A stretch of 64,000 nt of DNA, from the NCBI GenBank assembly GCA_963678675.1, contig OY783193.1, positions 1,309,501 to 1,373,500 of the forward strand, in the 5' to 3' direction. The stretch is from Xiphydria camelus (Eukaryota; Arthropoda; Insecta; Hymenoptera; Xiphydriidae). The number at the start of each line of letters is the position of its first letter. Positions within the stretch are counted from its first letter, which is position 1. The position numbers and the translations under genes are program-made. The notes beneath the pieces were generated by a model, which worked only from the letters and a program-made list of their open reading frames with translations, ran no database searches and was not told where the DNA came from. Of this stretch, positions 57,650 through 64,000 are shown one piece after another.

Positions 57650-57900
57650 CAGTTGAAGGATAGCGCGTTTTGCCGAAAATCGAAATCTCTCAGATACGAT
57701 CGACCGGTTTTGTGTATTTTTTTTCGCGCTGATTACGAAAAGCACGGTTATCGCACGGGTCGATATTTCAAAGGAGATATAAGATATGGATGATTTCGTG
57801 GGCAGACAAATTTTTTTCGTTAAGAAATCATCGATATCTCAGGGTTCCTTTTGAGATTTCCTCAATGTATCCGTGATTTCGATATTCGCGAAAAATTCTA
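57650..57900. repeat. third copy of the AT-rich repeat at 23000-23470
   Basis: GCGCTGATTACGAAAAGCAC, CGATATTTCAAAGGAGATAT, AAATCATCGATATCTCAGG, TTTGAGATTTCCTCAATG and TTCGCGAAAAATTC follow in the same order as at 23040-23310. Confidence 0.6.
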
Positions 57901-58008
57901 CACGCTTCTTTCAACTTCTCAAGGGCATCGCATCGGAAGAGCTCGCGCTTATCTCGTTATACGCGAACTCTAGCCCCGCGATGACGCGACACTTTTTTGA
58001 AGATTATT

Positions 58009-58664
58009 CACTGAGAAAAAATGATTAGTAATGCTAACCGAACTTGAATTAATATGAATACGAATATTTTTATTAATAAAGCAATTAGCTACACTGAAAA
58101 AAGTATTTGGCTAATCCAGCTACATTTCTGGCTGCCTCAGACACAACTAGAAAAATATTGCTAGCGTAGCAAGAATTCTTGCTATTGCGAAGAAAATTAT
58201 CACTGCAATTACTATAATTTTCTAGTTGTGACCAAATTTTTTTGAGTGTACTCCTCCTAATTTCCTAGGAATTGATCGTAACATGCCAGCACGAGGAAAT
58301 AAAGAACATTATTCCAGTTTAATATGAATTGGTGTGATTAATGAATTTGCAGTAAAAAAAACTTCTGAATTTTTTAATATTCACGAGTTAGAAAAATTTA
58401 AATAAAAGGATAGAATAAATAATTAACACTAAAGTTATATCTCTGATTATAAAATAAATACGAAATGGAATTTCATAAGAATTTATATTTGTTCCTAATT
58501 GATTAGATGATCATGTTTCGTAAAAAAAAAAATATTCAGTTGCCACAATTAGTATTAATTTCTCGTTACCAAAAATTGTGTTGTTCCGACAAAAATATTT
58601 CTTCGTCCCCACACCAACCAAAGTTTGGCTAACGTTAGGCACTAATTAATCACTCTTCTCGGTG
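58009..58664. mobile_element. CACTG-type element with nested family J
   Basis: CACTGAGAAAAAATGATTAG, TGCTAACC at the left; GGCTAACGTTAGGCACTAAT, CACTCTTCTCGGTG, TA at the right. After removing the nested J (157 bp) it is about 500 bp, larger than most here. No ORF. Confidence 0.65.
58092..58248. mobile_element. family J MITE (copy 2), nested
   Basis: TA, CACTGAAAAAAGTATTTGG; right CCAAATTTTTTTGAGTG, TA. Clean TA duplication; central AGCAAGAATTCTTGCT palindrome. Reverse orientation relative to the decayed copy at 27030. Confidence 0.9.
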
Positions 58665-58666
58665 TA

Positions 58667-60104
58667 CATTTTCACCGCCGCTTCTAAAAAAAGTCCAGGC
58701 ATCAACACGGGTCGAAAGTTCGCAGGTGAGGAGATAATCGCGCCCAAAGCGCGCGCGCGCGGTATATCTATTTAATAAATCTGTCCAACCCCGCGCGCCC
58801 GGCGGAGCACGTGCAGGTGTTCGGATACCCTTACGCATCCTGCATGCAGGTAGGATAGCCACGGTGATTCCACGCCGCGGGTCTGCACGTACGAGTATAT
58901 CGAACTCCCGAGGACCGACACCCGGGCGATACGGAATTCTCGATGGACGCCTTTCGATATGCCACGATCAGACTTCCGCCGCTGCTGCTCTCTCTGACAC
59001 GCGCGACTCTCCCCGTCTCTCGCTCTCTCTCCCCCCGACTCCCCTATACGAGCTCTCTCGCGCGCGCGCGCATCGGAGACGTACCTATACGTATCTCCGC
59101 GACGCGGAGCGAAACGCGAGACGGAGGGCGAGACGAGAAGAAACGAAAGAGGAGGCGAGAGATCGTTTCGAAGGAAAATTTCGACGATAAATAGTAGTGT
59201 ATCCTAAACGAGGTACAGAGAAGCGCATTGGATCTAAATTATGAATTTCATCAGCAGCAGTCTGCCGTTTCATTCCGCGTTTTAGCGGGCCCCCGCCGTG
59301 GCGTCGTCCTCCCCGCCCACCCCCGCGACCCGCCCGGCGCGCGTCCCCTTTAGCGCGCGGAGATGAAAAGTTCTGGCGAAGACATAAAAATGCGGCGCTG
59401 CATTTCCCTTTTAAAATAACGCCTTTTGCTCCTTTTTCAGTTTATTATTATCAAGTTGTGCAGCGAGACTGCCGCATGCGCGCCGCCGCGCCGCGCACTC
59501 CCGAGCATCCCGACGGGATATAACGGGAGCGTATATAGCGCGGTACACATCGCGGGACTCGTACGACCCCCGCGCCACAACCACCCGACTCCGCGCGCCG
59601 CGTACAGCGTACATACATCTACCCCCCTCCCTCCGTCTCGTCTTCGCGGCGTAACTGTATTCGTAACTTTGCGTTTAGGAAGTTCGGGTTATGAGAATTA
59701 ACGTTTAGTGTTTACCTAACCACGGTCACGTGTGTCTTCGTTATCGCCACGCGCGCGCCACGCCGTGGAGGAGGCGGCTGCGCCGTTGCCCCGCGTAGAT
59801 CCGTTACGCGGGGAGTCGTCGTCGAATTTCCCGGTGGGTATCGATAAATTTGCGGATATTTCGACTTGCGACGCCGACTGTGCGCAGAGAAAACGAACAG
59901 CAGATCGGGCTAAGTTAACGATTACGGATGGGGGAACGGCGATCGAGTTATTTGAATTAAATAATTTGGTTGTAATGATTTTAAAAAAATGATTTAACAA
60001 GCTATAATCAATTTTGGCAAATTATTAGCTTGAGTAACTGGATTTGAATTTCACGCCCGTGACCGATAATTTAGTCAATTCCACTACATTTTTATTTCAG
60101 CGTA
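58667..60104. other. gene-less stretch
   Basis: CpG-rich to about 59650. From 59980 to 60102 AT-rich, ending TTTTTATTTCAGCG (then TA), which looks like the right end of a MITE whose left end is not identifiable. Confidence 0.45.
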
Positions 60105-60307
60105 CGCTGAGAACAAAAATTTTATCGATTTAACCAAAATCTCAGAGACGATGGCCAAACTGTTTTATGAAATGTGGATCCTTCATCTATTTGGTTAAAC
60201 TAACCACATATTTTGGATAAAATTACTAATTATTTAATTAAAATAACAACATATTTGGTTCAACTGATCAGTATTTTTGGTAAAATAACTAATCACTTTT
60301 CTCAATG
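60105..60307. mobile_element. family A MITE (copy 5), intact
   Basis: TA, CGCTGAGAACAAAAATTTTA; right TAACTAATCACTTTTCTCAATG, TA. CGATGGCCAAACTGTTTTAT, CCTTCATCTATTTGGTTAAA and repeated AATAACTAAT match the family. Confidence 0.8.
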
Positions 60308-60415
60308 TAGATCTGATGCACATACCTACTCGTAGAAGTGAATATTTCGCGATGCAGTTGATCAGAAATTGCGATATGAAGATTTCTGACAACCCCAAAT
60401 ATCGTTTTGCCCCTA

Positions 60416-60643
60416 CACTGAGAAAAAAATGTACTTGATCGAAATAAACGTGCCTTTGGATAGTCCCAAGAGCACGTTTATTCGATTTAAATGAATATTG
60501 GTTGGACGCAAATATTAGATTATTGAACTAATTAGGTATTATTTGAATCAAATCGATATTCATTTAAATCGAATAAATACGCTCTTGGGACTATCCAAAG
60601 ACACGTTTATTTCGATCATGTATTGTACATTTTTGTCTCAGTG
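60416..60643. mobile_element. long-hairpin CACTG MITE (family S)
   Basis: TA, CACTGAGAAAAAAATGTAC; right GTACATTTTTGTCTCAGTG, TA. Arms of about 90 bp with GATAGTCCCAAGAGC and GATTTAAATGAATAT and complements. 228 bp, single copy. Confidence 0.9.
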
Positions 60644-60649
60644 TAGAAA

Positions 60650-61733
60650 TCAAATTTTCAAAAAAACCGCGGATATACTTTATTCGAAGATTTGCAGAAA
60701 AATGCACAATAAAAAAATAAAAACAATCGAGTCGAATCGAAGAATTACGCCGCGCGAGTACCCATCGTAAATCGTCGACGTCAATGGCGAGACGTCCGTC
60801 GAACGAAGAGTAGCTGCTGCACCTCTCCTCGCGAAGGATCGTCCGGGCGAGGGAATCGTGGCGTTTACGAGCCGAGCGCGTAACGGGCGGTCGCGCGCGC
60901 ACATCTTACGAGCAGCGCAACGTGAGTTATAGGTCGATGATCGGCTACCTGGGCTCTGTTTAATAAATACGAGGAGGGAACGTTTTCGGGTAGGCGAAGA
61001 CACCGGATCCGCGGCTTTCCAATAAATAACGAGATAATCTCCGGGAGAAATCAAACGAGTTATGCCCGCTATAAAGGTTGACCCACACGCGTACAACCAT
61101 AAGCCCGACGCGCGGCATACCGCGGGGGAATGATATACCGATGATTATCGAGCATTCCTGATTTCCGTATACGCGGTAGTGGTATGTATACCAGCGTGGA
61201 CGGAAGAGAAAGATTCCTAGGACGAGAGAGACGCGCCCTCCTCCTCCTCCCCCTCCTTCTCTTTCACCGATCGAGTTTTCGACTGCGGAAAGGTAAGACG
61301 AGGAACGCGCGGCGGCCTCGGGTCTGTCGACGCAACGCAACACCGATCCGTCACTTTTCACATGATTGGCTTCCTCTACGTGGAATACGTAAGCGTCGCG
61401 CACACGGCCTTCCGTTCGCCCGTCATCCGCCGCCGCGCGTGTCGGGTTACCTGTCTCTTCGCGCTGACCCGATTGGGAGGAGTCGGATGCTCCGACTCCT
61501 TTTTTTTTTTTCATACGCGGGGCCGGTTCGGGAGGAAGCTGTGTACGAGCGTCCTTCGGGAGCTGGACACGCGCGCCGACTTTGGCGGGAATATTATGGG
61601 TGAGAAAGAAAATGTCTGGGTGAAGTTCTGTACATGACGATTTAGAATTCGATCGCGGGGGTAATTGCAGCGAAAGAGAAAAAGGAGATCGGGGAAAAAT
61701 GGAACAAGTTACTCGTTGAGTGGAAACTCGTAA
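60650..61733. other. gene-less stretch
   Basis: The longest frame in the window (60960-61820 minus, 286 codons) spans this and runs into a MITE. Its peptide is a mosaic of low-complexity blocks without a domain, so it is not called. An 11-T run lies near 61500. Confidence 0.5.
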
Positions 61734-62218
61734 CGCTGAGAAATATAACTTGGTTAAAATAACAAAATGTATCTGGTCGAACGAGTTTACATGGGAAAAA
61801 GAATAAATAAATCGTAGCATTTACAAAGTGTGTGGTAAATTTCGGAACAAGGCTGGTTTTTTGTTATCACAGCTACTAGATATTTTAGTAAAAATCATAG
61901 TAAAACTTGCAGAAGTTGCAAGCGCTGCTGTATTTGTTATGAAAATCGTGATTATCGTAGCGGTAAACCGGCCTCGTTCCGAGATTTATCGCAAAACTTT
62001 GTGAATCTTACGATTTATCTTTTACCGTGCAGTGTTATTCTCCAACCAAAGTACTAGTAAGTTGAATCAAATATCAAGTTATTCCAACTACACGTCTAGT
62101 TATTCTACCCAGAAAGTGATCAGTCTGACCAAACGGTTGGATGATTCATTTTTCACCACACGGTTTGCTCACGACCTCCAGAATTTTCATCAGATTAACC
62201 AAATTATTTTTCTCCGTG
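61734..62218. mobile_element. family A MITE (copy 6), interrupted by family O
   Basis: CGCTGAGAAATATAACTTGG..ATCTGGTCGAACGAGTTT on the left, then family O, then GTTATTCTCCAACCAAAGTA..GTTATTCCAACTACACG..TTTTTCTCCGTG. The two parts join in the order of family A (reverse orientation). Confidence 0.75.
61790..62031. mobile_element. family O MITE (copy 2), nested in A
   Basis: CATGGGAAAAAGAATAAATA..TCGTAGCATT..GTGGTAAATTTCGGAACAAG on the left; CCTCGTTCCGAGATTTATCG..TTACGATTTATCTTTTACCG on the right. GCAAGCGCTGCTGTA matches copy 1 at 47079. Confidence 0.7.
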
Positions 62219-62543
62219 AATCTGTAAACCGGCACGCATAAAATCCTCTTCGCATCCGAGATATAAGTGCGGGACGCGCCTGCAATCCCCTCCGCCGCGA
62301 GTCCCGCTTTCCGTGCATCCCGTCGCCCGCCGTCTCGATAACGTGCGACCCGCACCTGTTTCGCTCTCGAGAGAGCGAGATACCAAAGATACGCGCAATC
62401 CTCGCGGCGCATGACGCGACCTTGCACCGAGCGACAGCGACGATGCACCGCGCGCGAGCCGACGACTCCAGAATGCCATGCGGAGCCGTCTATTTATAGG
62501 CGGGCGGGCGCGCGCGCGCCAGCAAAAACAGAGAGTCCGAACG

Positions 62544-62574
<31 letters not shown>

Positions 62575-63055
62575 GTGCGAAGTAAGTGGCTCCGTTGGTG
62601 TGGAGAACGAATGGAGAGGAGAGCGCGAAAGAGAGGGAGAGAGCGAGAGCGAAGGAGAGGGATTCTCTTCTGGAGCACACATAGCTACGTGCGTATAGGT
62701 GCAACAGAGACGACTCACCGAAAGAGAGACGCTGTCGATCAAACGTCGAGAGCGTCCGAGGCGTCTGTCTGGAACGACGACGTCTCCATCAACCGTCGCA
62801 TCGCGAGCCGCACTTTCCCTCCCGCTTTAACGGTCTCATTTTTACAGCGGCCCAGGGCCGTAGTTAGTCGTCGTCGCGGTTGGACTTCGAGAAAAATGCG
62901 TATTTATATGCGCGCGAGAGTTCCTCGTCTGACTACGGAAATTCTGTCACTGCTTGACGGATACGAGTCTGATCTAATTTATCGCTCCTCTCTGTACGGT
63001 TTTCGATCCTCCGAATATTCGACGTTCATTGATCGCGTTCATTCACAATAAAAGA
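62219..63055. other. GC-rich gene-less stretch
   Basis: (GGC)n at 62543-62574, alternating CG near 62507-62519, (GA)n near 62632-62660. No gene is supported. Confidence 0.55.
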
Positions 63056-63208
63056 GAATCGGATCATAGATCCATATTTCTCAGATCGTGGTGAAAATGA
63101 GCATTTCGATCATCCGTATTACTTTGTCGGGGAGGAATGAAATAATACGAACGATCGAAATGCTCATTTTCATCACGATTTGAGAAACATGGATTTATGA
63201 TCCAATTC
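63056..63208. mobile_element. isolated 153-bp hairpin (family T)
   Basis: GAATCGGATCATAGATCC at the left and GGATTTATGATCCAATTC at the right; inner arms TGAAAATGAGCATTTCGATC and exact complement. About 70-bp arms with scattered mismatches and a short loop. The termini differ from all other families here. It could be a MITE or a small-RNA-like precursor. Confidence 0.7.
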
Positions 63209-64000
63209 GCCTTGGTCCACTACCCTATAAGAATGTTCAGATGTACTTACCGTGCTGAAGAATAATTTTTCCCGAGAAACTAATAAATTGTAGTATATAA
63301 ACAATCACGATTTTTAATATTTTCGAAAGAAAAACTACTCCACCGCGCTGTAAAAACACACGAAAACTCTTACGCGTACCCACCTCCTTTATCAAATCCC
63401 CGATCAAATTTACCGTAAATCAGTCTCTCCGTGAACAAAGCTCCGTTTAAGTACGGGAACTCCGGTTCACCGAATCGACTTGCGCGCATTTCTCATTCAT
63501 ATATTCGAAACACAGCCGTTCAGTGTCATCCCGCGTCGTCTTCCTCGCCGCTGCCAACGCACGGGAGACGAAACCAGTTTCTCCCCGTAATTAATCCCAT
63601 TATTTAAATGTCCCGCCGCGCGGTGCCCCCGAGATCGCTCTCCGCTCTAGGAGACAAATTATCTTTTAATTCGAGCCATTTCGACTTTCGTCTCTTGTCC
63701 GGGGAGACCGCGGTCCCCGATCGTTCTCCGCTAATTAATGAATCCGGAGCCAGGTATATCCCGAACGAGAGACGCGCCAGGACCGCCGAACGAAATTCTG
63801 GAAATCGTGCTCCGTTTGCGCGGACGAAATTTTCCCGATCCGGGGAAGAACAGCGCGGCGTCGCGTCGATAAAGCGTCCCGCCGTCGCGCCGCGACGCGG
63901 CTCAACGTATGATTAACCCGTTCGCGCTCCCGTGGGAGTCGTACCCGCCGCGAAGGCAGGACGCGCCGCGTATTGTACCGTTGTTTTATCTTCGCGCTCA
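63209..64000. other. gene-less stretch to window end
   Basis: AT-rich to about 63520, CpG-rich after. The 102-codon frame at 63608-63916 has no domain. Nothing is recognised. Confidence 0.45.

Noticed and set aside
60960..61820. 286-codon minus-strand open frame
   Set aside because: It runs into a family A transposon end, its peptide is a mosaic of low-complexity blocks with no domain, and other frames overlap it.

Overview
This is eukaryotic DNA, most likely from an insect and probably a hymenopteran such as an ant. The basis is indirect: very high and undepleted CpG content in GC-rich stretches, sharp alternation with AT-rich islands, many microsatellites, and a dense population of short non-autonomous DNA transposons (MITEs). 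No species can be named from the sequence alone. I found no protein-coding gene I can defend. The open frames, up to 286 codons, are low-complexity products of GC-rich sequence or run through transposons. I saw no recognisable domain, no transposase or reverse transcriptase, no rRNA or canonical tRNA, and no CRISPR. The window is best read as a gene desert or the inside of a very long intron.

There are two compartments. GC-rich, CpG-rich DNA with (GA)n, (CG)n, (GCC)n and poly-G tracts fills roughly 1-1340, 1900-3500, 4150-10990, 11500-13000, 14700-16260, 16540-17950, 21850-23000, 28100-29800, 30340-31900, 37720-41350, 41800-45400, 45870-47080, 54810-55810, 56230-57650 and 62220-64000. AT-rich islands of about 0.2-1.6 kb sit between them, and almost every one resolves into one or more inverted-repeat elements.

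Most of these elements begin with a variant of CACTGAGAAAA and end with its complement, usually between TA dinucleotides. I lettered the families A-S by internal sequence: A at 3530, 36982, 41353, 51769, 60105, 61734; B at 11006, 32998; D at 31911, 37336, 54377; E at 23482, 47229; F at 13010, 24505, 27959; G at 16267, 21048, 34709; H at 25790, 32135; I at 18157, 20069, 29878; J at 27030, 58092; O at 47079, 61790; plus single copies. Other types are a CCCAGGCGGAA-ended palindromic family (C: 1341, 19411, 33659, 37160, 41605), a TTAA-flanked piggyBac-like element (25877), a TAA-flanked 1.6-kb element with arrays of a palindromic 12-mer at both ends (35364), a CAGGGTGTAAC long-inverted-repeat element (55817), and an ATAT-flanked element (3897).

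Nesting gives a relative insertion order. D lies within C within A at 36982-37719. E lies in O, O in A, J in an unassigned element at 58009, a TTAA element in H, and an isolated hairpin in F. Also present are a five-copy minisatellite (49963-50417), a 158-bp tandem duplication (14388-14697), and dispersed AT-rich repeats shared between distant sites (1485/47575, 14196/29808, 23000/57650). Regulatory calls (a TATA-like start near 13742, a YY1/Pho-like site near 46935, a splice-donor-like junction at 81/82) are weak.
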